DNA of 44,319 bases from Clostridiales bacterium (GCA_018364635.1 JAGZLR010000012.1:1-44319), one strand, 5' to 3'. Shown: positions 26,204 to 33,597, counted from the stretch's first letter. Program-made: numbers and translations. Notes: generated by a model from the letters alone, not told the origin.

Positions 26204-27019
26204 TTAGGGGAGGCTAATGGTGCGGGCATATGGTCGATCAGACGTCTCTAACAAACAGAGATCCCCCTGGTGGATTAATTTTTCAATGCGGTTATGCCAC
26301 CAATAATCCCGCATTCCTGTTGGCATAACGCCTAGGAGTGTACCAATACACTCTGCTTCCTTCATCGGTCCTTTTAATAAAGCTTCTTTGAGGAGGAAAT
26401 CATAAAAATCCTCCTTCACACTGGTCAGTTGACCGTTTAAGACAGCCCGAAGAGGGCTGTTTTCTTTTTTTAGAAATTTCCATTTGTGAGAAAACATAGA
26501 AAGCTCCTGCTTCGTGACTGGTCTTTCATAGGAAAGAAAATAACAGAGTTCTTCAGGGGCGACTTCTCCCCAATTGGCATATTCTAAAACGACGTTATCT
26601 TTTATGACATAAGGCGGCAGATTCACAGCAGAAATGGGGACATCTGTCTCTTTGAGCAGAAAACATAGATGATAGAATCCGCATAAGGCATAAGGCGCAC
26701 TGCTGTACCAAATGCGGATGGGATGATCGAGAGATAGCAGATGTACCAGCTTTTGAAATTCGTCGTTATATTTTTTCCCTAAATTCCTGAATTCTTCGAT
26801 TATTTCGGGGCGGTGCTTCCACTGATTTTGAGGACACATAGAGAAAATAAGATTTTGACGGTAAGGGCTTGTCGCCTCCTGTTGAATATCACCGATTTCC
26901 ATCATCCATCCAAGACAAATGACATCTTCGGCTTCTGTTTTATGCCTAACCAAAAAATGATCTAGCTGTGATTGTCTGATGAGAGCTGCCTCGCTCTCGC
27001 CGAATACTACTTCAATCAT
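26204..27019 (-). CDS. DUF1835/DUF3658-type protein of unknown function
   Basis: The 271-residue protein opens with MIEVVFGESEAALIR and DVICLGWMMEIGDI, the pattern of DUF1835. The second half (about 150-265), with WKFLKKENSPLRAV and an LLGVMPTGMRDYWWHNRIEKLI stretch near the end, fits the DUF3658 helical domain often attached to it. No catalytic motif is evident and the function is unknown. GGGAGA lies upstream of the ATG. It is downstream of and codirectional with the 27043-28575 gene (23-bp gap), so the two are probably one transcript. It ends opposite the amidohydrolase gene. Confidence 0.7.
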   Translation of the reverse strand: MIEVVFGESEAALIRQSQLDHFLVRHKTEAEDVICLGWMMEIGDIQQEATSPYRQNLIFSMCPQNQWKHRPEIIEEFRNLGKKYNDEFQKLVHLLSLDHPIRIWYSSAPYALCGFYHLCFLLKETDVPISAVNLPPYVIKDNVVLEYANWGEVAPEELCYFLSYERPVTKQELSMFSHKWKFLKKENSPLRAVLNGQLTSVKEDFYDFLLKEALLKGPMKEAECIGTLLGVMPTGMRDYWWHNRIEKLIHQGDLCLLETSDRPYARTISLP

Positions 27020-27042
27020 AAAAGTTCTCCCTTGACTTCATA

Positions 27043-28575
27043 CTAAAAATCATCATCCACAAAAATATCATCCTTTAAGAAGTCAAATTCTTTTGCGATT
27101 TCGTCTTCTACACTGAGAGGCTCCTCCGTTTCGTAAGAATACTCCTCCTTCTCTTCTTCCTCTGCCATAGTGCCAAAGCCGTTATCACTGAAAACGACGC
27201 CGACTTTGTCCACAATCAACACTTTGCCCTCAAAGGTAGGACAGTTTTCTACTGCGTCCTTGAGCATGTCCATCACTTCCTCCACGCTTAACGCCGGAGG
27301 CAGAGAGCTTAAAAGGATCTGCATGGCTGATTTTCTGATATTATTTGGCAAGTTATCGTAGTATTGACGCATATGACTAAGGAACATATCAAATTTTTGG
27401 TTTTTAAATTCCAGAGAAGCTTCAGGTGCGTCAGAATCAGGCTGGAAATCAAATAATTCGCTGTCTAATTCTGCATAATAGCAACTGCGGATAAACCCTT
27501 CTGCGGAGAGAACTTTCGCAGTATCTTCCTCTAAATTATCAAAGTCCAACTGCTCCAAAAGCCGTGTTTCTTTCTTGTTAATGCTGTTTGCCTTATCGAT
27601 AATCGGCTCAAAGGCACGTTCCAGCTGGGCGGAAAGGGTTTCCAGCACCGTTGTGTCTTCCTCGCCGGTCAAAATATCCCTGACTGTATAATAATAGTCG
27701 GCATAAGCTACATCCCGTTCTGTAATGTCATCAAAGGAAAATCTCAGATAAAAAAGGATCATCAGCGAATTGATATCATGAAAGAGGTCCTTAAAGTAAG
27801 ATTCAATATGATCTAAAGTATCAAAGACGTCATTAAACTCTTCATAAACCTCATCCAGTTCACTGTCGCTTAAAATTGCCGGTGTGATGGCTTTGTTTTC
27901 TTTCAGCCATTGGGCGATTTCAGGAAAGAACTGTCCGTAGCTGTCTGTGTTTTCTGGTGCGCAGGTGCTCTCAAAAGCTGCAAGAGAATGGTCAATGCTT
28001 GCTTCCGACTGGCCGGCAAACGCAAGGAAGAGGGAATGCTTTACAACATCAAAAAATTTCTCCCGTGTCATTTTCAGTGGTATACATTTGAGCAGCTGTC
28101 CTAGGTATCTTTTTTGTTCCATAGGATCATTGGCACTATGGATAAACTGCGCACAGTCCTGATAAAAAAGCCCAAACTCAATGGCTTTTTTGTCGGTGTA
28201 GCTTTCTTTGTATCTGCGTTTTGCCACTTCATCGTTAATAAGGGCGCTTGCTACATTCCAGCTGGCAAAATACCGATAGACACTGCCGTAGATTGTCACC
28301 AGCTCTTTTTTTAAAGACAGACACTGCTCTAAAGCGTTGGTGCGCTCTATGCCGTCGGCATCCAAAATGTCTTCTAGATTGATAATGAAGTCGTTGATTT
28401 TATTGCGAATATCGGAAATTTCTTTTGGAAGTTCGTAGGGAATATAATCAATTTCCCGTTTCAGTTCCTCCACCCGGTCCATCAAAAGAAGCAGAAAATT
28501 GCCTACTGCTTCATTATAAATATAGTCGCTGGACATAGCTTGAATCTTTTTTTCCAGTTCAATATGCTTAGCCAA
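27043..28575 (-). CDS. Unrecognised 510-residue acidic protein
   Basis: I do not recognise this family. The product is almost entirely predicted helical, strongly acidic, with no signal peptide, membrane segment or cysteine motif. The C-terminal 45 residues are extremely acidic (MAEEEEKEEYSYETEEP near the tail, ending FVDDDF). DUF-like tracts such as YIYNEAVGNFLLLLMDRVEEL near the start are conserved-looking but carry no active-site pattern. The frame is open from ATG 28596, but AAGGGGA (28585-28594 region, minus strand) indicates TTG 28575 as start. It is expressed from the promoter at 28614-28642 and is divergent from the cobO-type gene. It could be a scaffold or chaperone-like protein, but that is guesswork. 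Confidence 0.65.
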   Translation of the reverse strand: MAKHIELEKKIQAMSSDYIYNEAVGNFLLLLMDRVEELKREIDYIPYELPKEISDIRNKINDFIINLEDILDADGIERTNALEQCLSLKKELVTIYGSVYRYFASWNVASALINDEVAKRRYKESYTDKKAIEFGLFYQDCAQFIHSANDPMEQKRYLGQLLKCIPLKMTREKFFDVVKHSLFLAFAGQSEASIDHSLAAFESTCAPENTDSYGQFFPEIAQWLKENKAITPAILSDSELDEVYEEFNDVFDTLDHIESYFKDLFHDINSLMILFYLRFSFDDITERDVAYADYYYTVRDILTGEEDTTVLETLSAQLERAFEPIIDKANSINKKETRLLEQLDFDNLEEDTAKVLSAEGFIRSCYYAELDSELFDFQPDSDAPEASLEFKNQKFDMFLSHMRQYYDNLPNNIRKSAMQILLSSLPPALSVEEVMDMLKDAVENCPTFEGKVLIVDKVGVVFSDNGFGTMAEEEEKEEYSYETEEPLSVEDEIAKEFDFLKDDIFVDDDF

Positions 28576-28613
28576 AGATAAGAATCCCCTTCCCATTGAT
28601 TAAATTTAAACCT

Positions 28614-28642
28614 ATTATAAACGTTTTTTATAGATTGCACAA
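28614..28642 (-). promoter_or_regulatory. Promoter of the 28575/27019 minus operon
   Basis: On the minus strand TTGTGC (28637-28642) and TATAAT (28614-28619) lie 17 bp apart. A plus-strand TTGAAA at 28643-28648 abuts it and may start the cobO-type transcript. Confidence 0.7.
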
Positions 28643-28701
28643 TTGAAACTGGAAAAAATACAAAAAATATAGTATAGTACCAATCACAGGGAGGAATGGG
28701 T

Positions 28702-29235
28702 ATGGAAAAAGGGATTATTCTTACAATTACAGGAGACGGCAAAGGAAAAACAACGTCGGCAGTAGGCACAGCCCTTCGCAGTCTAGGTTGGGGAAAAAAG
28801 GTATGTATGATCCAATTTTATAAATCAGAGGCTTATGAAAGCGGTGAGCGGGAAATGCTGCGCACCTTGGGCGCAGAAGTTTATACGCTGGGGGCTGGTT
28901 TTTCTTGGACAAAAGACGAGTCAGAGCATATCAAAATGCTAAAAAAAGCATGGCAGAAAGCAGAAGAAAAATTAAAGGAACCCTCCTGTGACCTATTGAT
29001 ATTGGATGAAATTAATATCGTCTTATCTCAGACGGCAATTGATTTTAGTTCTGTGCTTACAAAGGAATCTTTCATAGAAGCACTGAGACAGAGGCCGGCA
29101 GGGCAGGATGTGATTTTAACAGGACGGAAGGCTCTACCGGAAATTATTGCGCTTTCTGATACTGTCAGCGAAATAAAAAATATTAAGCACTGTTTTGAAA
29201 AAGGCGTGGCGGCAAAACGTGGAATGGAATATTAA
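28702..29235 (+). CDS. cobO: Cob(I)yrinic acid a,c-diamide adenosyltransferase (CobO/BtuR type)
   Basis: The 177-residue protein belongs to the CobA/CobO/BtuR family, which transfers adenosine from ATP to the cobalt of corrinoids, yielding adenosylcobalamin. The P-loop GDGKGKTT lies at residues 11-18, QFYKS near 36, LLILDEIN near 94 and ILTGRKALPEII near 133, all in family order. The frame opens at ATG 28696, but GGGAGG at 28689-28694 favours ATG 28702. No other cobalamin synthesis genes are in the window, so a salvage role is most likely. It diverges from the 27043-28575 gene and precedes rubrerythrin. Confidence 0.92.
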   Translation: MEKGIILTITGDGKGKTTSAVGTALRSLGWGKKVCMIQFYKSEAYESGEREMLRTLGAEVYTLGAGFSWTKDESEHIKMLKKAWQKAEEKLKEPSCDLLILDEINIVLSQTAIDFSSVLTKESFIEALRQRPAGQDVILTGRKALPEIIALSDTVSEIKNIKHCFEKGVAAKRGMEY

Positions 29236-29295
29236 GGTATAATTTTTTCCCAAAAGAGGGATACTTCCTTTGAATAAAATTACTAGGAGGACTGG

Positions 29296-29832
29296 ATGAT
29301 GGAATTGAAAGGAAGTAAGACGGAAAAAAATTTATTGGCAGCTTTCGCAGGGGAATCCATGGCGCGTACCAGGTACAATATTTATGCGTCTAAGGCAAAA
29401 AAAGAAGGCTATGAGCAGATTGCAGATGTTTTTCAGATGACTGCGGACAATGAAAAAGAACATGCAGAGCGCATGCTTCATCTTTTGGAAGGCTTAGGCG
29501 ATACAAAGGCAAATTTAAAAGCAGGCGTGGACGGCGAACACGAAGAATGGAGTAAAATTTATCAAGAGTCCGCAGAAGTTGCAACCCAAGAAGGCTTTAC
29601 AAATATTGCAAAATTTTTTGAACTTTTAGGCTCCGTGGAAAAAGAGCATGAAAAGAGATTTCAAACACTGTTAGATAGAATACAAAACGATGAAGTATTT
29701 TCTTCCAGTGAGTCCATCTATTGGCAGTGCAGAAACTGCGGCTATATTTATGAAGGCAATGAGGCACCAGAATTTTGCCCGCTATGTGGCCACAGCCGTG
29801 GGTATTTTGAGCGTAAAAAAGAAAACTACTAA
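29296..29832 (+). CDS. Rubrerythrin
   Basis: Rubrerythrin is an NADH-linked peroxide reductase of anaerobes, with a diiron ferritin-like domain (about 1-135) and a C-terminal rubredoxin domain (about 140-178). Diiron ligands are visible in AFAGESMARTRY (E20), DNEKEHAERM, and EVATQEGF plus VEKEHEKRF. The rubredoxin iron site is CRNCGY and CPLCGH. AGGAGG at 29285-29290 serves either ATG 29296 or ATG 29299. The presence fits an obligate or near-obligate anaerobe. A strong terminator follows. No nearby peroxide regulator is seen. Confidence 0.96.
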   Translation: MMELKGSKTEKNLLAAFAGESMARTRYNIYASKAKKEGYEQIADVFQMTADNEKEHAERMLHLLEGLGDTKANLKAGVDGEHEEWSKIYQESAEVATQEGFTNIAKFFELLGSVEKEHEKRFQTLLDRIQNDEVFSSSESIYWQCRNCGYIYEGNEAPEFCPLCGHSRGYFERKKENY

Positions 29833-29842
29833 ATTTCAAAAT

Positions 29843-29873
29843 AAAAAAGGGCCGGAAAAACCGGTCCTTTTTG
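29843..29873 (+). terminator. Terminator after rubrerythrin
   Basis: AAGGGCCGG pairs with CCGGTCCTT (one wobble) around a short A-rich loop and is followed by TTTTTG. A-tract on the left makes it nearly bidirectional. Confidence 0.88.
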
Positions 29874-29892
29874 TAAGAAACAAGGAGGAGCT

Positions 29893-30582
29893 ATGAAATA
29901 TAAGAAGATCAAAGAGGGGATTTTTCTCTCCCGCCCCAACCGGTTTATAGCGCAGGTTTTGGTTGACGGGAAGGAGGAGTCGGTTCATGTAAAAAATACG
30001 GGACGATGTCGAGAACTATTGACAGATCATGCCCGTGTAATTTTGGAGGAAGGGACAAATCCAGGGCGGAAAACAAAATACTCTCTTATTGCTGTCTATA
30101 AGAAAGATAGACTAATCAATATGGATTCCCAAGCGCCGAACGCGGTGGCGGAAGAAGGACTGAGAAAAGGTTTATATAAAGAAATTGGTTTTGTGGAGGA
30201 GATTCGGCGGGAAGTCTGTTTCCATGACTCAAGATTTGATATTTTTTACAAAAAAAATGGACGTCAGGGATTTGTGGAGGTGAAAGGGGTGACACTGGAG
30301 GAAGACGGACATGCTTTTTTCCCTGACGCGCCGACACAGCGGGGAAGAAAACATCTGAAAGAATTGATTCAGGCGAAACAAGAGGGGTATGAGGCGTCGG
30401 TGCTTTTTTTGATTCAAATGGAGCAGATGCAGTATTTTTCTCCCAATACAGTGACAGATCCAGCGTTTGCAGAAACTTTAAAACAAGCATGGAAAGAAGG
30501 GGTTCACATTTTGGTATACGACTGTTTTGTAACGGAGGATGAATTGACTGCGTCAGGCCGTCAGATTCCATTGATTTTTTAA
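29893..30582 (+). CDS. sfsA: SfsA family protein (sugar fermentation stimulation)
   Basis: The 229-residue protein matches SfsA: an N-terminal OB-like part with FLSRPNRFIAQV and HVKNTGRCRELL, then a restriction-nuclease-like core with SRFDIFY, FVEVKGVTLEE and FPDAPTQRGRKHLKEL. The acidic and lysine residues of that core (D in SRFD, E-x-K in VEVK) resemble a PD-(D/E)XK site, so nucleic-acid binding or cleavage is plausible; in E. coli the gene was found by its effect on maltose use and its true role is unsettled. AAGGAGGAG precedes the ATG. It is followed by a long non-coding stretch. Confidence 0.93.
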   Translation: MKYKKIKEGIFLSRPNRFIAQVLVDGKEESVHVKNTGRCRELLTDHARVILEEGTNPGRKTKYSLIAVYKKDRLINMDSQAPNAVAEEGLRKGLYKEIGFVEEIRREVCFHDSRFDIFYKKNGRQGFVEVKGVTLEEDGHAFFPDAPTQRGRKHLKELIQAKQEGYEASVLFLIQMEQMQYFSPNTVTDPAFAETLKQAWKEGVHILVYDCFVTEDELTASGRQIPLIF

Positions 30583-30825
30583 TATAGATTAATAGCAAAA
30601 ATGAAGCGGCAGAAACGCTGAAAAGATATGATCTCTTATCGGTGGTAATACAATAAAAATTTCCAAACTGCATGGAAAAAAAGAAATGATTCTGAAATAA
30701 TACATAATTGGATTCGGATTTTTTTTGGAGAATTACAGCGTTTTATATGATTTTTAACGGGTTTTTGGCGATAGACGAATTGTGTGGTTTGCATAATTGC
30801 AAAATACTGTATGCTTTTTTTTCTA
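30583..30825. other. AT-rich spacer after sfsA, no gene seen
   Basis: No supported gene, tRNA or clear terminator is seen here. The only structured element is TTTGCA-TAAT-TGCAAA at 30788-30803, a 6-bp perfect inverted repeat with a 4-bp spacer. It sits about 22 bp upstream of the -35 hexamer of the next promoter and could be an operator. Confidence 0.5.
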
Positions 30826-30854
30826 TTGAAAAGAACATAACCTAATGTTATAAT
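30826..30854 (+). promoter_or_regulatory. Strong promoter of the orphan operon
   Basis: TTGAAA (30826-30831), a 17-bp spacer and TATAAT (30849-30854). The predicted transcript begins near 30861, exactly at the first leader hairpin. Confidence 0.88.
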
Positions 30855-30860
30855 GAAAAA

Positions 30861-31048
30861 AATGACATAGGGCCTTTTAGCCTTATGTCATTGAGCCTGA
30901 ACCGGCCGCGGTCGTTTTTAAAAGACATGGGGGCTATTTACGCCTGTCTTGCGGCCTGAGATGAAGTTTGCGTTTAGCATCAGGCGGAAATGTGGTTTAG
31001 GGCTTTGGAGCAGTAAAGAGTATATTTATTATTGCCGAGTATCGGCGC
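30861..31048 (+). ncRNA. Structured 5' leader, candidate cis-regulatory RNA of unknown class
   Basis: A hairpin at the predicted 5' end (30861-30873 with 30880-30892) has a 13-bp stem with one wobble. It is followed by GGCCGC (30904-30909) pairing with GCGGCC (30951-30956), extended by AAGACA/TGTCTT (30922-30927/30945-30950). Next is GCCT plus GATG (30954-30963) pairing with CATCAGGC (30978-30985). GCCTGA occurs twice (30895-30900, 30954-30959) and both copies can pair with TCAGGC (30980-30985), so alternative folds compete. A small GCCGA/TCGGC hairpin (31034-31046) abuts the ribosome site. The leader lacks the conserved cores of the TPP, SAM, lysine, glycine and T-box classes, as far as I can judge by eye. 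Confidence 0.6.
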
Positions 31049-31064
31049 AGGAGGAGTGTTTAAT

Positions 31065-31451
31065 ATGAAATTAATGCACACAAAATTACCTGAGTTCATC
31101 AGAAAAATGAAAGCAGCTAGTTGTACAGCAGGCAGATTTGTTGACTGTAAGGTAGTTGGACTGGAGAACCTGAAAACAGCAAAAATGCAGTCTGCAAGAA
31201 CTGGTAAAATTGAAGAGGCAATCCGTGAAATGGTTGCTAGCCACCCTGAAATCTATAATGTACAGCTGGATATTATTCCTCGTAGACCAGAATCTATGCA
31301 TAGCTGTGTCATCCGTTCTTGGGACAAAGATGGCAATCCTGTAGAATGCGTAATGCAGACAATCAATATCCTTCATCCAACAGAAGAAATTCTTACGCAT
31401 GACTTCTTTGGTAAAATTAATGATATGAGACCAGCAATCGGTAGACACTAA
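31065..31451 (+). CDS. Unrecognised 128-residue protein, first gene of the orphan operon
   Basis: I do not recognise this family. The product is soluble, basic in its first half, with cysteines at 20, 28, 81 and 95 and a conserved-looking centre (DIIPRRPESMHS, then CVIRSW). It ends in HDFFGKINDMRPAIGRH. No membrane segment or signal peptide. The frame is open from 31032, but GGAGGAG at 31050-31056 sets the start at ATG 31065. Codon use is skewed towards a small set (AAA, GAA, CTG, AGA), suggesting high expression. It is preceded by a structured leader and followed 35 bp later by the cysteine-rich 342-residue gene, with which it probably works. Confidence 0.72.
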   Translation: MKLMHTKLPEFIRKMKAASCTAGRFVDCKVVGLENLKTAKMQSARTGKIEEAIREMVASHPEIYNVQLDIIPRRPESMHSCVIRSWDKDGNPVECVMQTINILHPTEEILTHDFFGKINDMRPAIGRH

Positions 31452-31486
31452 TCTGTAAAAAACGTTTATCACAGGAGGAATAAAAA

Positions 31487-32515
31487 ATGGCTGAATTAAA
31501 ATATAAACTGGTTCCAGAAGGAAATTGGAATGGAATTTATGTACCTGTATCTGTTGCGTTAGTAGATTATGCTGACGTAAAAGCACTTGGACTGGACAAA
31601 GATCTGAGAAAAGCATGCGAAATTATTGCTGCACAGTTTGAAGGTCCTGTTGCTATCAACGTTGTAGACCTGGAAGCTTGTACAACAAACTCTGACGGTA
31701 TTATGCTGGATGGTTCTTTAAGATGTATGGCTGCCGGAGACTACGGTGTAATCAATAAGGAATTTGGTTTCTGCGAAATGCCTGAAATCCCATATTCTGA
31801 TGAATTGATTGAAAAAGAGCCACACCTTGCACAGTGGCAGAAAAACTTCCCAGGAAGACCTCTGATTATGGGACCTGTTCCTGAGAAAAAACCTCTTCCA
31901 ATTCATGCTTGTGTTTTAACAGGTCGCTGCGGAAACAATAACTCTGCAACTGAAATGATGCACTACATCAACATGGAAGAACTTCTGATGCCAATCATTG
32001 GCCAGATGGAAATTATGAAGGGCGGAAAAGTTGAAATCGGTGGTACAGGCTATGTAATCTCTGTAGGTATCGGCGCTGTTGTTGGCGAAGATCAGGGACG
32101 TATTGTGCCTCACTATCAGTTTATGTGCGGTATGACAGCACATCACTGCGGCGAATATGCAAAGCTTCTGAAGAGCCATATTCCATGTATCGTAGCAGAT
32201 AAGTCTGTTCTTGCAAAACTGACAATCGACGCATTAAACGCTGGTATGATCCCAGGCCGTCACATCGGTTCTTCTCCACAGACACTTTCTATCGCAAGAC
32301 ACAAAGGAATTATGCCTGATTTCGATAACATCGAGCCAGCACTTTGGGATGAATTAAAATCTGTAGGCGTTACTCCAGAATGGTGCAAAGAGAAAGTTGA
32401 ACTGCTCTCTGATGAAGAAATCATTGCAAGAGCACATGAGATTATCCCTGGTGTAGATCATCCAAAATGCTACAATGTAAATGATATTATCGAGACAAAA
32501 GTAGCTAAATTTTAA
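31487..32515 (+). CDS. Unrecognised cysteine- and glycine-rich 342-residue protein
   Basis: I do not recognise this family. The product is soluble with 11 cysteines (44, 65, 80, 96, 142, 148, 214, 221, 234, 300, 328). A central segment looks like an active or metal site: IHACVLTGRCGNNNSATEM (140-158), a glycine-rich strand region (179-200: GGKVEIGGTGYVISVGIG), then MCGMTAHHCGEYA (213-225) with two adjacent histidines between cysteines. IPGRHIGSSPQTLSIARH (255-272) is another conserved-looking stretch. AGGAGG precedes the ATG. Codon use suggests strong expression. I considered glycine- and proline-reductase subunits and could not match it. A metalloenzyme is a reasonable inference, nothing more. 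Confidence 0.75.
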   Translation: MAELKYKLVPEGNWNGIYVPVSVALVDYADVKALGLDKDLRKACEIIAAQFEGPVAINVVDLEACTTNSDGIMLDGSLRCMAAGDYGVINKEFGFCEMPEIPYSDELIEKEPHLAQWQKNFPGRPLIMGPVPEKKPLPIHACVLTGRCGNNNSATEMMHYINMEELLMPIIGQMEIMKGGKVEIGGTGYVISVGIGAVVGEDQGRIVPHYQFMCGMTAHHCGEYAKLLKSHIPCIVADKSVLAKLTIDALNAGMIPGRHIGSSPQTLSIARHKGIMPDFDNIEPALWDELKSVGVTPEWCKEKVELLSDEEIIARAHEIIPGVDHPKCYNVNDIIETKVAKF

Positions 32516-32534
32516 TCGATACATACAGATATAA

Positions 32535-32564
32535 AAGAATGGGAAGCTTAGGCTTCTCATTCTT
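32535..32564 (+). terminator. Hairpin after the 342-residue gene (possible attenuating terminator)
   Basis: AAGAATGGGAAGC pairs with GCTTCTCATTCTT over 13 bp with one wobble and a 4-nt loop. No T run follows directly, so it may protect the upstream message 3' end or terminate only partly. Confidence 0.5.
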
Positions 32565-32573
32565 CTCATTAAT

Positions 32574-32621
32574 AAATCTCAGAAAAAAGAAATCTAACGA
32601 GATGTTTTTTTTGTGAGATTT
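32574..32621 (+). other. Second long AT-rich hairpin before the 124-residue gene
   Basis: AAATCTCA (32574-32581) and TGAGATTT (32614-32621) close a hairpin that continues through an A-run/T-run pairing to an inner ATCT/AGAT stem. It includes eight consecutive Ts on its right arm and lies 35 bp before the next ATG. Confidence 0.6.
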
Positions 32622-32656
32622 ATATGAATTTTTGCTTACATCAGGAGGAATAAGTT

Positions 32657-33031
32657 ATGGAAGAAACAAATAAGGAAGAGACCAAAATATACGTCAATGT
32701 GGATAAAACGGTTGTAAAAATTACTGGTTTGGATATTAAAGGATTAAATATTCAGCAGGTAGAAAAAATTTTGCAGGATAAGTTGAAAAGTATGACAAGA
32801 ATTATCGGTGTTACCGGCGATTACATTGAGATGGATGTTTATGGCATTGAGGAGGAGGATATCCTCAGAGAAGAAAATGGCATTATCAAAGCCATTGCTG
32901 TTGCTGATGGTATTAAATTAAGTGATGTTGCGCAGATTTCCTCTGTGAAAAAAATCAAAGAAGTACCTTTTGACCAGGTGCCGGAATATGTGGAAGGTAA
33001 CTGTTTAGGGGAAAGGTGGGTTAAGTTTTGA
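32657..33031 (+). CDS. Unrecognised 124-residue protein, orphan operon
   Basis: I do not recognise this family. A short, mixed alpha/beta, acidic soluble protein with one cysteine near the C-terminus (GNCLGERWVKF). Features are a repeated hydrophobic-strand pattern (IYVNVDKTVVKITGLDI) and a central VTGDYIEMDVYGIEEEDI. No membrane or signal segment. AGGAGGAATAAGTT precedes the ATG. Its stop (TGA 33029-33031) overlaps the TTG start of the next gene, so the two are translationally coupled and probably form one functional unit. Confidence 0.68.
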   Translation: MEETNKEETKIYVNVDKTVVKITGLDIKGLNIQQVEKILQDKLKSMTRIIGVTGDYIEMDVYGIEEEDILREENGIIKAIAVADGIKLSDVAQISSVKKIKEVPFDQVPEYVEGNCLGERWVKF

Positions 33032-33552
33032 TCCAAAAAGCGCTGATTATTCCTACAGGGGATGAAATGAAGGCAGGCATTGTGCTGGATACAGATAGCC
33101 CTATGATTATGCAGAATATTTTGAAGTTAAATCCGCTGTGTTCTGTTACAAGACGATCTCCTGTAGAAGATAAAGAGGACAACATTGTAAACACAATCAA
33201 GGAAAGTGTAGAAAAGGGATATGATTTTATTGTGCTGATTGGTGGAAGCGGCGGCGGTCACCGGTTTAGCAGTACTTTAGGGAAAGATTTTACCCATTCA
33301 TCCCTGGAACTTCTTTTAGAGAACAAACATGCAACGGAGCTTTATGGTAAAAATGGCCACTTGTGGAGTAAACTTCTTGTTGGCACCATTCAAAAGACTG
33401 TCGTTTTAAACGTACCTGGACCATATAGGGAAGCAGAGGCGGCAATTAGCGCATTTTGTGATATCTATCCAGAGCATGAAACTGATTTTAGCGCCATCAA
33501 TCAGGCGATGTCCGCTGCGGTTCGCGCACAGTACGGCGATCGTGCACTTTAA
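33028..33552 (+). CDS. MogA/CinA-like molybdopterin-binding-fold protein, orphan operon
   Basis: The 174-residue protein has the pattern of the molybdopterin-binding (MoCF) fold: PTGDEMKAGIVLDTDSP at the N-terminus, then DFIVLIGGSGGGHRFSSTL (residues 67-84), the counterpart of the GGTG loop of MogA/MoeA/CinA, and NVPGPYREAEAA near residue 128. No other molybdenum cofactor genes are in the window, so it is more likely a fold relative doing another nucleotide- or cofactor-related job. The start is TTG 33028, supported by AAGGTGG at 33014-33020 and overlap with the previous stop. A terminator follows it. The fold assignment is by motif only. Confidence 0.65.
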   Translation: MIQKALIIPTGDEMKAGIVLDTDSPMIMQNILKLNPLCSVTRRSPVEDKEDNIVNTIKESVEKGYDFIVLIGGSGGGHRFSSTLGKDFTHSSLELLLENKHATELYGKNGHLWSKLLVGTIQKTVVLNVPGPYREAEAAISAFCDIYPEHETDFSAINQAMSAAVRAQYGDRAL

Positions 33553-33562
33553 ATGAAATGTT

Positions 33563-33597
33563 AGGCTGATTTCTATGTTGGAATCAGCCTTTTTCTC
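33563..33597 (+). terminator. Terminator inside the orphan cluster
   Basis: AGGCTGATTTC pairs with GAATCAGCCT (loop about 7 nt) and is followed by TTTTTCT. It ends the 31065-33552 unit, unless readthrough reaches the next gene. Confidence 0.85.

Noticed and set aside
30116..30673. 185-residue open frame on the minus strand across sfsA
   Set aside because: Overlaps the conserved core of SfsA and has a low-complexity, serine/proline-rich product with no ribosome site.
30894..30985. Possible TPP riboswitch, because CTGAGATG occurs in the leader
   Set aside because: The flanking GGGTGCC-like and closing CCTGAT-type cores of the TPP aptamer are missing, and no thiamine gene follows.
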